Source of the DNA: CALGFI01 sp963786805
GTDB lineage: Bacteria > Actinomycetota > UBA4738 > HRBIN12
Direction of reading: 5' to 3'
Length of the DNA: 64,000 bases
NCBI GenBank assembly: GCA_963786805.1
Contig: CAWBAK010000005.1
Coordinates: 1 to 64,000 of the forward strand
Part shown: piece after piece, positions 34,990 through 43,677 of the stretch
How positions within the stretch are numbered: the stretch's first letter is position 1
Layout of the letters: every line of letters begins with the position of its first letter
Notes under the pieces: generated by a model
What the model was told of the DNA's origin: nothing
The model's input: only the letters and a program-made list of their open reading frames with translations
Database searches by the model: none
Program-made: the position numbers and the translations under genes

Positions 34990-36030
34990 GTGCCCGACGT
35001 GGATGACGAGCCCCGGATCGTCGATCCCGGCCAGACCGAGGGTCTTCCCGAAGACGACCGCGAGCTCGACGCCGCGCTCCGTCCTCGCCGGCTCGACGAG
35101 TTCGTCGGCCAGCAGCGGATCAAGGAACAGCTCGCGCTCCTGATCGACGGCGCTCGCGCTCGAACCGAGACGGTCGACCATCTGCTGTTCTCCGGGCCAC
35201 CCGGCCTCGGCAAGACGACGCTCGCGGGCATCGTGGCGAACGAGCTGGGCGTGGGGTTCCAGCCGAGCTCGGGGCCGGCCCTCGACCGCCCCGGCGACCT
35301 CGCCGCGATCCTCACGAACCTCGAGGAGGGCGACGTCCTGTTCGTGGACGAGATCCACCGGATGCCGCGCCCGGTCGAGGAGGTGCTCTACCCGGCGCTC
35401 GAGGACTTCCAGCTCGACGTGGTCCTCGGCAAGGGGCCGAGCGCCCGGAGCATCCGCCTGGACCTGCCGAGGTTCACGCTCGTCGGCGCGACGACGCGCC
35501 CGGGCCGGATCACCCTTCCGCTTCGCGAGCGGTTCGGGTTCTCGCCTCGCCTGGACTACTACTCGGTGGAGGACCTCACCCGGATCGTCGTTCGTTCGGC
35601 CGGGATCCTCGGCGTGAGCGTGGACGACGACGGCGCCGGCGAGATCGCGCGACGCTCGCGGGGCACTCCCCGGGTGGCGAACCGGCTGCTCCGCCGGGTC
35701 CGCGACTTCGCCGAGGTCCGGCACGACGGCGGGGTCACCGGTGACGTCGCGCGGGCCGGGCTCGAGCTCTTCGACGTGGACGATCGCGGTCTGGACAAGC
35801 TGGACCTCGCGATCTTGTCGGCGATCGTCGAGAAGTTCGGCGGTGGGCCGGTCGGCCTGTCGACGCTCGCCGCGGCGGTCGGGGAAGAGACCGACACGGT
35901 CGAGGACGTCTACGAGCCTTACCTGCTGCAGCTCGGGTTCCTGCAACGAACACCGCGCGGCCGGGTCGCCACGGAGCGGGCCTATCGGCACCTCGGGGTC
36001 ACCGCCGAGGGCGCCCTTCCGCTCGCCTGA
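34990..36030 (+). CDS. ruvB: Holliday junction branch migration DNA helicase RuvB
   Basis: 346 residues from GTG 34990. AAA+ ATPase with Walker A LLFSGPPGLGKTTLAG, Walker B DVLFVDEIHRMPRPVEEVLY, sensor 1 LVGATTRPGRITLPLRERFG and arginine finger/sensor 2 in RSRGTPRVANRLLRRVRDF, then a winged helix. It drives branch migration as a hexamer on RuvA. Sensor 1 text is slightly unusual (ATTRPGRITLP where ATTRxGxLxxP is common). The order ruvC-ruvA-ruvB-yajC-secD is widely conserved. Confidence 0.97.
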   Translation: MPDVDDEPRIVDPGQTEGLPEDDRELDAALRPRRLDEFVGQQRIKEQLALLIDGARARTETVDHLLFSGPPGLGKTTLAGIVANELGVGFQPSSGPALDRPGDLAAILTNLEEGDVLFVDEIHRMPRPVEEVLYPALEDFQLDVVLGKGPSARSIRLDLPRFTLVGATTRPGRITLPLRERFGFSPRLDYYSVEDLTRIVVRSAGILGVSVDDDGAGEIARRSRGTPRVANRLLRRVRDFAEVRHDGGVTGDVARAGLELFDVDDRGLDKLDLAILSAIVEKFGGGPVGLSTLAAAVGEETDTVEDVYEPYLLQLGFLQRTPRGRVATERAYRHLGVTAEGALPLA

Positions 36031-36121
36031 GCGGCTTGTTCGGGCGAAGCGCTGATCGCCTCCGGCGTATCCAGCGATAGCCTGTATGCTGCGGATTCAC
36101 CCCGAAGGAGGCAGTTCCCCC

Positions 36122-36487
36122 ATGGTCGTTCAGCTCCTCGCGCAAGCCAGCGAACCGGCCAGCGGTAGTTCGCTCGTCGGGCTCGCGCTGCCGGTCCTCA
36201 TGATCGTCGGCTTCTACTTCCTGCTCATCCGGCCGCAGCGCAACCGGCAGAAGGCGCAGCAGGCGCTGCTCTCGACGCTCGAGGTCGGGGACGAGGTCAT
36301 GACCACCGGAGGCATCTTCGGAACGATCGTCGAGATCGACGACGACGAGGGCGTCCTGACCGTCGAGATCGCGCCCGGAACCCGCGTCCGCATGCTCCGT
36401 GCGGGGGTCGCGCAGCGCTTCGTCGAGGACGAGGACATCGGCGACGAGGACGGCGCGATGGACGAGGGGGCCGACCGGCAACCGTGA
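36122..36487 (+). CDS. yajC: Preprotein translocase subunit YajC
   Basis: 121 residues from ATG 36122, chosen because GAAGGAGG lies upstream at workable spacing. One membrane helix (VGLALPVLMIVGFYFLLIRP) is followed by QRNRQKAQQALLSTLEVGDE and VMTTGGIFGTIVEIDDDEG, the family signature. The tail is acidic (EDEDIGDEDGAMDEGAD). It is an accessory of the SecDF complex in the cytoplasmic membrane. The stop overlaps the HD-domain gene start by 4 bases. Confidence 0.95.
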   Translation: MVVQLLAQASEPASGSSLVGLALPVLMIVGFYFLLIRPQRNRQKAQQALLSTLEVGDEVMTTGGIFGTIVEIDDDEGVLTVEIAPGTRVRMLRAGVAQRFVEDEDIGDEDGAMDEGADRQP

Positions 36488-37227
36488 GCTCGGAGCCGGC
36501 CCCCGTCTCGCCCGAGCCGGCACCCGCGCCGGGTCCCAACCCGCCCGGCGCGCCGGCGATCGAACCCGTTCCGCTCACCCTGGACGAGGTGAAGGACGAC
36601 CCCGAGCTGTCGAACTTCATCTCCGCGGCCGACCGCGTGATGGAGGGCCTCGGCTACACCGAGCACGGGTTCCGTCACGCCAATCTCACCGGGCGGATCT
36701 CGTACAACGTGATGACGCGCGTGGGGTTCGACGAGCACATGGCGAACCTCGCCTGCGTCGCGGGATACCTTCACGACGTCGGGAACATGATCTCGCGCGA
36801 GTCGCATGGGCAAACCGGCGGGCTCCTCGTGTACCACGCGCTGCGTGAGCGGGCCTCGGCGGCCGACCTCGCGCTCGTCGTCGCTGCGGTCGCGAACCAT
36901 GAGGAGGACAACGGCGCCGCCGTCTCGCCGGTGTCGGCCGCGGTGATCCTGGCCGACAAGTCGGACGTGCATCGCAGCCGCGTTCGCAAGTCCGGCCAGA
37001 TCGAGTTCGACATCCACGACCGCGTGAACTTCGCGGCCGAGCAGTCGTTCCTGCGCGTGGACTCGACGGCGAAGACGGTGACCCTGGAGCTCACGATCGA
37101 CACCGAGATCAGCCAGGTGATGGAGTACTTCGAGATCTTCCTCGGCCGCATGCAGATGTGCCGGAAGGCGGCCCAGGTCCTGGACTGCCGGTTCCGGCTC
37201 ACGATCAACGGGGCGCAGCTGGCATGA
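36484..37227 (+). CDS. HD-domain phosphohydrolase of unknown substrate
   Basis: 247 residues from GTG 36484. A proline-rich N-terminus (residues 1-35) precedes an HD domain: GYTEHGFRHANLTGRISYNV (first His), VAGYLHDVGNMISRESHG (HD pair) and VAAVANHEEDNGAAVSPVSA (further metal ligands), then ILADKSDVHRSRVR with a late Asp. The C-terminus (VMEYFEIFLGRMQMCRKAAQ) is conserved-looking and helical. Soluble, no signal peptide. It overlaps yajC at its start and secD at its end by 4 bases, so it is translated with the translocon genes. Substrate unknown; nucleotide or phosphorylated small molecules are typical for the family. Confidence 0.85.
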   Translation: MSSEPAPVSPEPAPAPGPNPPGAPAIEPVPLTLDEVKDDPELSNFISAADRVMEGLGYTEHGFRHANLTGRISYNVMTRVGFDEHMANLACVAGYLHDVGNMISRESHGQTGGLLVYHALRERASAADLALVVAAVANHEEDNGAAVSPVSAAVILADKSDVHRSRVRKSGQIEFDIHDRVNFAAEQSFLRVDSTAKTVTLELTIDTEISQVMEYFEIFLGRMQMCRKAAQVLDCRFRLTINGAQLA

Positions 37228-39215
37228 GGCGTGGACGCCCGCTCCTGTTCTCGCTGCTGTTCGTCTTCGCGCTCGTCGCAGGGTCCATCGCGCTGTTCGC
37301 CACGGGCACCCGGCCCGTCCTCGGCCTTGATCTGGAGGGCGGCGTGTCGGTGATCCTGTCGGCGCCCGAGGGAACGCCGCAGGACGTCATGGACCGGGCC
37401 CTGGAGAACATCCGCAACCGCATCGACGCGTTCGGGACGGCGGAGCCGATCCTGTACGTGACGCGGAACAACATCGAGGTGCAGATCCCCGGTCTGGCCC
37501 GCGGGACGATCGTGGAGCGGCAGGGGACCCGGTACTGCATCCTCGACGCGTCGGATGCGAACTTCGGGTGCACCGATCAGGAGTCCGATGCGCAGGACGT
37601 GCTCGACGCCGCGACGATCTCGCCCGTGACGCAATCCGCCTGTCTGACCGGCTCCCTGTTCGGGAGCGAGGACCCACCCTGTTTCGGGACCGAGGAGCAG
37701 GCGCAGGCCGCGATCGACGCGCTTGCGGTCCGCAAGCAGGCACAGGAGTTCTGCGTCACGGGGACGGGGCTGACGACCGATCCCTGCTTCCCCAGCCGCG
37801 ACGAGGCCGAGGAACAGATCGTCGACGTGGGCACGGAGCTGTCGCAGAACTTCTGCATCGTCGGGCGCGGAGACCAGATCCTCCGGAGCGACGTCGGCGC
37901 CGCGTGCTACCTGACAGAGCCGGAGGCCGAGGGACAGCTCGGCGATCTCGTCGTGACCAAGCTCGACCAGCAGTTCTGCGTCGTCAGCTCGGCTGAGCAG
38001 CAGCTCGGGTGCTTCTTGTCGCGCGAGGCGGCGCAGGCGCGCCTGCAGGAGACCGGACAGGAGCGCCTGCTCCAGGTGATCGGCCAGACCGCTCGCCTGG
38101 AGTTCCGAGCGGTCCTCGAGGTGCTGGCGCCGGCCACGCCCGGCTACGACTCGATCCCGGTCGACTGCGCGACACCCACCGAGCTGGAGAGCCCGGATTG
38201 CTCCTTCGAGTCGCTGCGAGACAAGGAGGTCGTGCTGTTCGACAGCGCCGACCAGACGAAGTACCGGCTTGGCCCGGTCGAGCTCACCGGCGACGCCATC
38301 GACAGTGCGGCCGCCGTGTTCGATTCGGGGGGCCAGACCTCGCTCGGACGTGGATGGATCATCGACTTCTCGCTCACGGGCGAGGGCTCGCAGGCGTTCG
38401 GCGACGTCACGACCCGGCTCGCCCCGACCGATGGCCAGCTCGGGATCGTCGTCGACCGCCAGGTGATCTCGGCGCCGAGCGTGAACGAACCCATCACCGG
38501 TGGCACGGCCTTCATCGAGGGCAGCTTCACCGAGACCCGCGCGAAAGACCTCGCGACCCAGTTGAACGCCGGAGCGCTCCCGGTGGAGCTCACCACCCAG
38601 CAGGTGCTGACCGTGAGCCCGACGCTCGGCGCCGAGTCCCTGGACGCGGGGATCTTCGCGGGGATCGCGGGTCTCGTCCTGCTGGCGCTGTACCTCTTGT
38701 TCTACTACCGGATCCTGGCGGTCGTGGCCTGGCTCGGGATGACGATCTGGGCGGTGCTCGCGCTGGCGCTCATCGCGTTGGCGGGCCGGACCGTGGGCTA
38801 CAGCCTGACGCTCGCCGGTGTCGCCGGGCTCGTGATCTCGCTCGGGGTCACCGCCGACTCGTACATCGTGTTCTTCGAGCGTTTCAAGGACGAGGTGCAT
38901 GCCGGCAAGACGCCTCGCAGCGCCGTCAACCCGGCGTTCAAGAAGGCGTTCCGGACCATCGTGGCCGCCGACATCGTCACGGCGCTCGCGGCGCTCGTCC
39001 TGTACATGACGGCGATCAGCTCGGTGCGCGGGTTCGCGCTGACGCTGGGCGTCGCGGTGCTCCTGGACCTGTTCGTCGTGTACTTCTTCAAGCGTCCCGC
39101 CGTGTACCTGCTGGCGCGCAACGAGCGACTGGTGACGATGCGGGGGATCGGCATCACGAGCGGTGTGGCCGCCGACCACGAGCTCACCCCCGCGCTCTCC
39201 GGAGGGACGAAGTGA
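37224..39215 (+). CDS. secD: Protein translocase subunit SecD with cysteine-repeat insertion
   Basis: 663 residues from ATG 37224. TM1 is LLFSLLFVFALVAGSIALFA, followed by LDLEGGVSVILSAPEG (P1 base). At residue ~104, directly before the usual IGQTARLEFR strand, an extra ~180-residue region holds five Cys-pair repeats (see separate entry). The P1 head then continues, and five C-terminal helices include the D4/D5 motif regions (GVTADSYIVFFERFKDEVHA, FKKAFRTIVAADIVTALAAL). SecDF uses the proton gradient to pull exported proteins outwards; P1 lies outside. Typical actinobacterial SecD without such an insert is shorter. The stop overlaps secF (GTGA). Confidence 0.95.
   Translation: MRRGRPLLFSLLFVFALVAGSIALFATGTRPVLGLDLEGGVSVILSAPEGTPQDVMDRALENIRNRIDAFGTAEPILYVTRNNIEVQIPGLARGTIVERQGTRYCILDASDANFGCTDQESDAQDVLDAATISPVTQSACLTGSLFGSEDPPCFGTEEQAQAAIDALAVRKQAQEFCVTGTGLTTDPCFPSRDEAEEQIVDVGTELSQNFCIVGRGDQILRSDVGAACYLTEPEAEGQLGDLVVTKLDQQFCVVSSAEQQLGCFLSREAAQARLQETGQERLLQVIGQTARLEFRAVLEVLAPATPGYDSIPVDCATPTELESPDCSFESLRDKEVVLFDSADQTKYRLGPVELTGDAIDSAAAVFDSGGQTSLGRGWIIDFSLTGEGSQAFGDVTTRLAPTDGQLGIVVDRQVISAPSVNEPITGGTAFIEGSFTETRAKDLATQLNAGALPVELTTQQVLTVSPTLGAESLDAGIFAGIAGLVLLALYLLFYYRILAVVAWLGMTIWAVLALALIALAGRTVGYSLTLAGVAGLVISLGVTADSYIVFFERFKDEVHAGKTPRSAVNPAFKKAFRTIVAADIVTALAALVLYMTAISSVRGFALTLGVAVLLDLFVVYFFKRPAVYLLARNERLVTMRGIGITSGVAADHELTPALSGGTK
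37533..38075 (+). repeat. Five tandem cysteine-pair repeats inside SecD P1
   Basis: Residues 104-284 of SecD contain five units of ~34-41 residues. Cysteines fall at 105/116, 140/153, 177/188, 211/228 and 252/263, so the within-pair spacing is 11, 13, 11, 17 and 11. After each second cysteine comes a helix with a shared pattern, C-[FYT]-x2-x-[ED]-x-A-x3-[ILV]: CTDQESDAQDVL, CFGTEEQAQAAI, CFPSRDEAEEQI, CYLTEPEAEGQL, CFLSREAAQARL. Units 3-5 begin FC[VI]. The region faces the cell exterior, so disulfides within each unit are likely, though metal binding is not excluded. No other protein in the window has this pattern. Confidence 0.85.
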
Positions 39216-40351
39216 CGCTGCGTCATGCGTTCGAGATCTTCCGCGGCTACCGCACGCCGCGGTTCCGGATCGTCCAGCGACGGAAGGTGTGGTTCCTGCT
39301 CTCGGGGGCCGTGGTGGTGCTCGCGCTCGCCGGTCTCGTGGTCCGCGGGCTGAACTACTCCATCGACTTCACCGGCGGCACCCAGATCCAGTTCGAGAAT
39401 CGGTCCGGCGCGACGGTCGAGGAGATCCGCGACGTCCTGGCTGAAGACCCGTACAACCGTCGCGATGCCGAGATCCAGGTGATCGGCACCGACCAGGTGC
39501 AGATCCGGACCACGGCACTCACCGACCTCTCGGCGGAGGAGCGCACCCAGCTGATCGAGGAGCTGGCGCGGCAAGCGGACGTGACACCTGACGACGTCAG
39601 CACGCAGGTGGTCGGGCCGACGTGGGGCGAGGAGATCTCGCGGCAGGCGTTGATCGGCCTGATCGTCGTCCTGCTCGTGATCACGCTCTACATCACGCTG
39701 CGGTTCGAGTGGAAGATGGCCATCGGGGCGATGGTCGCGATGGTGCACGACGTCGTCATCACCGCCGGCGTGTACGCCCTCACCGGGCGCCAGGTCTCGC
39801 CGGGCACGGTCATCGCGATCTTGACGATCCTCGGCTTCTCGCTCTACGACACCGTCGTGATCTACGACAAGGTGAAGGAGAACACCGAGTCTCCGGCGCT
39901 CCTCGCGAAGAGCACGTACGAAGAGGTCGCGAACCTCTCGATGAACCAGGTGCTGATGCGCTCGGTGAACACGTCGCTGGTGGTCGTGCTCCCGATCCTG
40001 TCGCTTCTCCTGTTCGGCGGCGACACCCTGAAGGACTTCGCCTTCGCGATGCTGATCGGCGTGATCACCGGTGCATACTCGTCGATCTTCGTCGCCACGC
40101 CGCTCCTGGCGGTGCTGAAGGAGCGCGAGTCGCGATTCAAGCAACACCGCGCACGGCTCGAAGCGCGGCCGGGGGAGCGCCGCCTGCGACCGGTTCCCGG
40201 AACGGCGGTCGACGATGAGGTGGTGGCCGAGGAGTCGGCCGCCGTCGGCGCCGCGGCGGCCACACGATCGACGGCACGAAGCGCCCAGGGAAGTCCGCGC
40301 CCGGGCTCCAAGAGCCGGCGGAAGCCGCCGGCGAAGCGCAAGCGGAGGTGA
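39212..40351 (+). CDS. secF: Protein translocase subunit SecF
   Basis: 379 residues from GTG 39212, overlapping the secD stop. TM1 is VWFLLSGAVVVLALAGLVVR, then GLNYSIDFTGGTQIQFENR (family motif). The five C-terminal helices include LIVVLLVITLYITLRFEWKM and the conserved ILGFSLYDTVVIYDKVKENT. The cytoplasmic tail (residues ~310-379) is long and very basic, ending SRRKPPAKRKRR, which may contact ribosomes or acidic lipids; that is inference. It forms SecDF with SecD. Confidence 0.96.
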   Translation: MTLRHAFEIFRGYRTPRFRIVQRRKVWFLLSGAVVVLALAGLVVRGLNYSIDFTGGTQIQFENRSGATVEEIRDVLAEDPYNRRDAEIQVIGTDQVQIRTTALTDLSAEERTQLIEELARQADVTPDDVSTQVVGPTWGEEISRQALIGLIVVLLVITLYITLRFEWKMAIGAMVAMVHDVVITAGVYALTGRQVSPGTVIAILTILGFSLYDTVVIYDKVKENTESPALLAKSTYEEVANLSMNQVLMRSVNTSLVVVLPILSLLLFGGDTLKDFAFAMLIGVITGAYSSIFVATPLLAVLKERESRFKQHRARLEARPGERRLRPVPGTAVDDEVVAEESAAVGAAAATRSTARSAQGSPRPGSKSRRKPPAKRKRR

Positions 40352-40878
40352 TGGCGATGGAACTCGACCGTGTGAAGGCGCTGATCCGCGATGTGCCCGA
40401 CTTCCCTCAGGAGGGCATCGTCTTCAAGGACATCACGCCGCTGCTCGCCGACCCGATCGCGTTCTCCACGGTGATCGACCTCATCGTGGTCCATTTCGGT
40501 CGCGGCAACGTCGACAAGGTCGTCGGAATCGAGGCGCGAGGATTCATCATCGCGTCCCCGGTTGCGTATCACTTCGGCGCGGGGTTCGTGCCCGTCCGCA
40601 AGAAGGACAAGCTCCCGTGGAACACCGAGGCGGCCGAGTACGAGCTGGAGTACGGCACGGCCACGCTCGAGATCCATCAGGACGCGGTGGCCGCGGGCGA
40701 GCGCGTGCTCGTGGTGGACGACGTCCTCGCGACCGGCGGCACGGCCCGGGCGACCGCGCAGCTCGTCGAGCGCATCGGTGGCAAGGTCGTCGGGATCGCC
40801 TGCCTGATCGAGCTCGGCTTCCTCAACGGGCGGGACAAGCTCCAGGGCTACGACGTCTTCACGCTCCTGAACTACTAG
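40348..40878 (+). CDS. apt: Adenine phosphoribosyltransferase
   Basis: 176 residues from GTG 40348 overlapping the secF stop (an ATG at 40351 and another at 40357 are alternatives). PRPP-binding motif VLVVDDVLATGGTARA, flexible loop KKDKLPWNTEAAEYELEYGT, and N-terminal RDVPDFPQEGIVFKDITPLL typical of Apt. It salvages adenine to AMP using PRPP. secDF-apt-relA order is conserved in many actinobacteria. A 68-base gap separates it from relA. Confidence 0.96.
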   Translation: MMAMELDRVKALIRDVPDFPQEGIVFKDITPLLADPIAFSTVIDLIVVHFGRGNVDKVVGIEARGFIIASPVAYHFGAGFVPVRKKDKLPWNTEAAEYELEYGTATLEIHQDAVAAGERVLVVDDVLATGGTARATAQLVERIGGKVVGIACLIELGFLNGRDKLQGYDVFTLLNY

Positions 40879-40946
40879 CGCGAGCCCGCCTGTTTCCTGG
40901 CCCACGCACGCCCGGGGCTACACTGGATGCTCCGAAGGGGGCCAGG

Positions 40947-43193
40947 GTGGACGGCGGGGACCAGGTCAAGACCGAGCGACGGGGCGGGATCCTCGCCCGG
41001 CTTCGGCCCGGCGAGGCGGACACGGCGCGCGGCGGCATCGAGGGACTGCTGCGAACCGTCAAGTCCTACAACCCGAAGGCGGATCTCCGGGAGATCGAGC
41101 GCGCCTTCCGCTTCGCCGACGAGCGCCACGCCGGGCAGACGCGGCTGTCGGGCGAGGCCTTCATCGAGCACCCCCTGGCGGTCGCCACGATCCTCGCCGA
41201 CCTTGGTCTCGACACGACGACGCTCGAGGCGGCCCTGCTCCACGACACCGTCGAGGACACCGACGTCACCCTCGACGAGCTGGAGGAGTCGTTCGGCCCG
41301 GAGGTCGCGCGCATCGTCGACGGTCTGACCAAGCTCGAATCGATCACCTACCGCAGCCGCGAGCAGGAACAGGCCGAGAACGTTCGCAAGATGATCGTGG
41401 CGATGGCCGGGGACATCCGCGTCCTGCTCATCAAGCTCGCCGACCGGCTCCACAACATGCGGACGCTCGCGCCGCTCGCGCCGGACCGGCAGCGCCGGAT
41501 CGCGACCGAGACCTTGGACATCTACGCCCCGCTGGCACACCGCCTCGGCGTCCAGCAGATCAAGTGGGAGCTCGAGGATCTGTCCTTCAAGGCGCTGCAT
41601 TCCGGGCCGTACCGCGAGATCGCGAGCCTGGTCGAGAAGCGGCGCGGCGAGCGCCAGAAATACGTCGACGGTGTCCTGGATTCGGCGCGAGCGCGCCTGC
41701 GCGATGCCGGGGTCAAGGCGGACGTCGACGGACGTCCGAAACACCTCTACTCGATCTACGAGAAGATGGTGATCGGCGGCAAGGAGTTCAACGAGATCTA
41801 CGATCTCGCCGGCCTTCGCGTCCTCGTCGACTCCATCCGCGACTGCTACGGCGCGCTCGGCGCGATCCACTCGCTGTGGAAGCCGGTGCCGGGTCGCTTC
41901 AAGGACTACATCGCGATGCCCAAGTCGAACATGTACCAGTCGCTGCACACCACCGTGGTCGGGCCTCAGGGACGCCCGATCGAGGTGCAGATCCGCACGA
42001 AAGACATGCATCGCACGGCCGAGTTCGGGATCGCGGCGCACTGGCGCTACAAGGAGGGCCGCGACGGCAAGAAGGCCAAGGAGGCGGCCGAGCTCGCCTG
42101 GCTGGGACAGATGCTCGAGTGGCTGAAGGACATGGCCGACCCTCGCGAGTTCATGGAGGGACTCAAGATCGACCTGTACGGGGGTCAGGTCTTCTGCTTC
42201 ACGCCGAAGGGCGACGTCATGAACCTGCCGGCAGGAGCGACGCCGGTCGATTTCGCCTACTCGATCCACACCGAGGTGGGGCATCGCACGATCGGTGCCA
42301 AGGTGAACGGCAAGCTCGTGCCGCTCGACTTCGAGCTTCGGACCGGCGACACGGTCGACATCCTCACCTCGAAGGCGCAGGGCGAGGGCCCGTCGCAGGA
42401 CTGGCTCAGGTTCGTCGCGACGCCGAGGGCGCGCAACAAGGTCCGCCAATGGTTCAGCCGGGAGCGGCGCGAGGATGCCCTCGAGGAAGGCCGCGACGCC
42501 CTGCAGCGCCTCATGCGACGCCAGAACGTCCCGTTCAAGCGGCTCGCCACCGAGGAGGCCCTGTCCCAGCTCGCGAACGAGATGAAGTTCCCGAGCCTGG
42601 ATTCGCTCTTCGTGGCGATGGGGGAGGGACACGTCTCGCCGCAGTCCGTCGTCGCGCGGCTCACCCGGCTCGTGCAAGGCACGACCGATGAGGACACGAC
42701 CGAGATCCCGCTCGCGAGACCGGTCCATCTCGAGCAGGACGTCACCTCGGGCATCGTGGTGCCCGGCTCGGCCGACGTCTGGGTTCGGCTCGCTCGCTGC
42801 TGCACGCCGGTCCCCGGCGACGAGATCATGGGGTTCGTGACGCGCGGGCAGGGCGTGAGCGTTCACCGCACCGACTGCCCGAACGCGAAGGCGCTCACCG
42901 CACAGTCCGAGCGCCTGATCGAGGTCTCCTGGCGGACCGGCAAGCCCACGTCGTTCGTCGTGGCGGTCCAGGTGGAAGCCCTCGACCGCACCCGGTTGCT
43001 CTCGGACGTCGCGACGGTGCTGTCGGACCACCACGTCAACATCCTGTCGGCGACCTCCGCCGTCGGACGAGACCGCACGACGATCCTTCGGTTCACGTTC
43101 GAGCTCGCCGACATCACGCACCTGGCGGAGATCCTCACCGCGGCCAAGAAGGTCGAGAACGTCTACGACGCCTTCCGCGTCGTGCCCCGGTAG
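40947..43193 (+). CDS. relA: Bifunctional (p)ppGpp synthetase/hydrolase
   Basis: 748 residues from GTG 40947, which follows a purine-rich GAAGGGGGCCAGG. The N-terminal hydrolase HD site is intact (EAALLHDTVEDTD, His99-Asp100). The synthetase has the G-loop/RFKD region PVPGRFKDYIAMPKSNMYQS and EVQIRTKDMHRTAEFGIAAH. TGS follows (GDVMNLPAGATPVDFAYSIH), then the zinc-finger/CC region (RLARCCTPVPGDEIMGFVTR) and a C-terminal ACT domain (TRLLSDVATVLSDHHVNILS). It both makes and degrades (p)ppGpp, the actinobacterial Rel type, on the ribosome in amino-acid starvation. The stop shares its last base with the dtd start. Confidence 0.96.
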   Translation: MDGGDQVKTERRGGILARLRPGEADTARGGIEGLLRTVKSYNPKADLREIERAFRFADERHAGQTRLSGEAFIEHPLAVATILADLGLDTTTLEAALLHDTVEDTDVTLDELEESFGPEVARIVDGLTKLESITYRSREQEQAENVRKMIVAMAGDIRVLLIKLADRLHNMRTLAPLAPDRQRRIATETLDIYAPLAHRLGVQQIKWELEDLSFKALHSGPYREIASLVEKRRGERQKYVDGVLDSARARLRDAGVKADVDGRPKHLYSIYEKMVIGGKEFNEIYDLAGLRVLVDSIRDCYGALGAIHSLWKPVPGRFKDYIAMPKSNMYQSLHTTVVGPQGRPIEVQIRTKDMHRTAEFGIAAHWRYKEGRDGKKAKEAAELAWLGQMLEWLKDMADPREFMEGLKIDLYGGQVFCFTPKGDVMNLPAGATPVDFAYSIHTEVGHRTIGAKVNGKLVPLDFELRTGDTVDILTSKAQGEGPSQDWLRFVATPRARNKVRQWFSRERREDALEEGRDALQRLMRRQNVPFKRLATEEALSQLANEMKFPSLDSLFVAMGEGHVSPQSVVARLTRLVQGTTDEDTTEIPLARPVHLEQDVTSGIVVPGSADVWVRLARCCTPVPGDEIMGFVTRGQGVSVHRTDCPNAKALTAQSERLIEVSWRTGKPTSFVVAVQVEALDRTRLLSDVATVLSDHHVNILSATSAVGRDRTTILRFTFELADITHLAEILTAAKKVENVYDAFRVVPR

Positions 43194-43639
43194 TGCGGCT
43201 CCTCCTCCAGCGGGTCTCCCGCGCGTCCGTCACGGTCCGAGGCGAGCTCGTCGCCGAGATCGGTCCGGGGCTGCTGCTCTTCGTCGGCGTGGGCAAGGAC
43301 GACGGCTTCGGCGAGTACGACCGGCTCGCCGAGAAGGTGGTCAACCTCCGGGTATTCGAGGACGACCAGGGCAAGATGAACAAGGCGCTGGCCGAGGCCG
43401 GGGGAGACATCCTCGTGGTGCCGCAGTTCACGCTGTTCGGGGACGTCCGGAAGGGACGCAGGCCCTCGTGGGACGCTGCCGCGCCGCCCGACATCGCGGC
43501 CGATCGCGTGGAGGCCTTCGCTCGGGCGCTCGAGGCTCGGGGTGCGACCGTGCAGCGAGGTGCGTTCCGCGAGCACATGGAGGTCGAGCTCGTGAACGAC
43601 GGCCCCGTCACGCTCTGGATCGACTCGGCCTCGTTCTGA
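43193..43639 (+). CDS. dtd: D-aminoacyl-tRNA deacylase
   Basis: 148 residues from GTG 43193, of normal length. It has MRLLLQRVSRASVTV-type N-terminus and the two signature motifs: ILVVPQFTLFGDVRKGRRPS (SQxTL block, catalytic Thr kept but the leading Ser is Pro) and VNDGPVTLWIDS (cross-subunit Gly-cisPro). It removes D-amino acids and glycine mischarged onto tRNA, as a homodimer. Location next to relA and hisS is a translation-quality context. Confidence 0.95.
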   Translation: MRLLLQRVSRASVTVRGELVAEIGPGLLLFVGVGKDDGFGEYDRLAEKVVNLRVFEDDQGKMNKALAEAGGDILVVPQFTLFGDVRKGRRPSWDAAAPPDIAADRVEAFARALEARGATVQRGAFREHMEVELVNDGPVTLWIDSASF

Positions 43640-43677
43640 GCAGGCCACGGCAGCCCGTCCGATACGATGGCCGACCG

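Noticed and set aside
36771..39179. 802-codon minus-strand frame opposite secD
   Set aside because: Shadow frame. The plus-strand SecD has membrane helices and conserved blocks.
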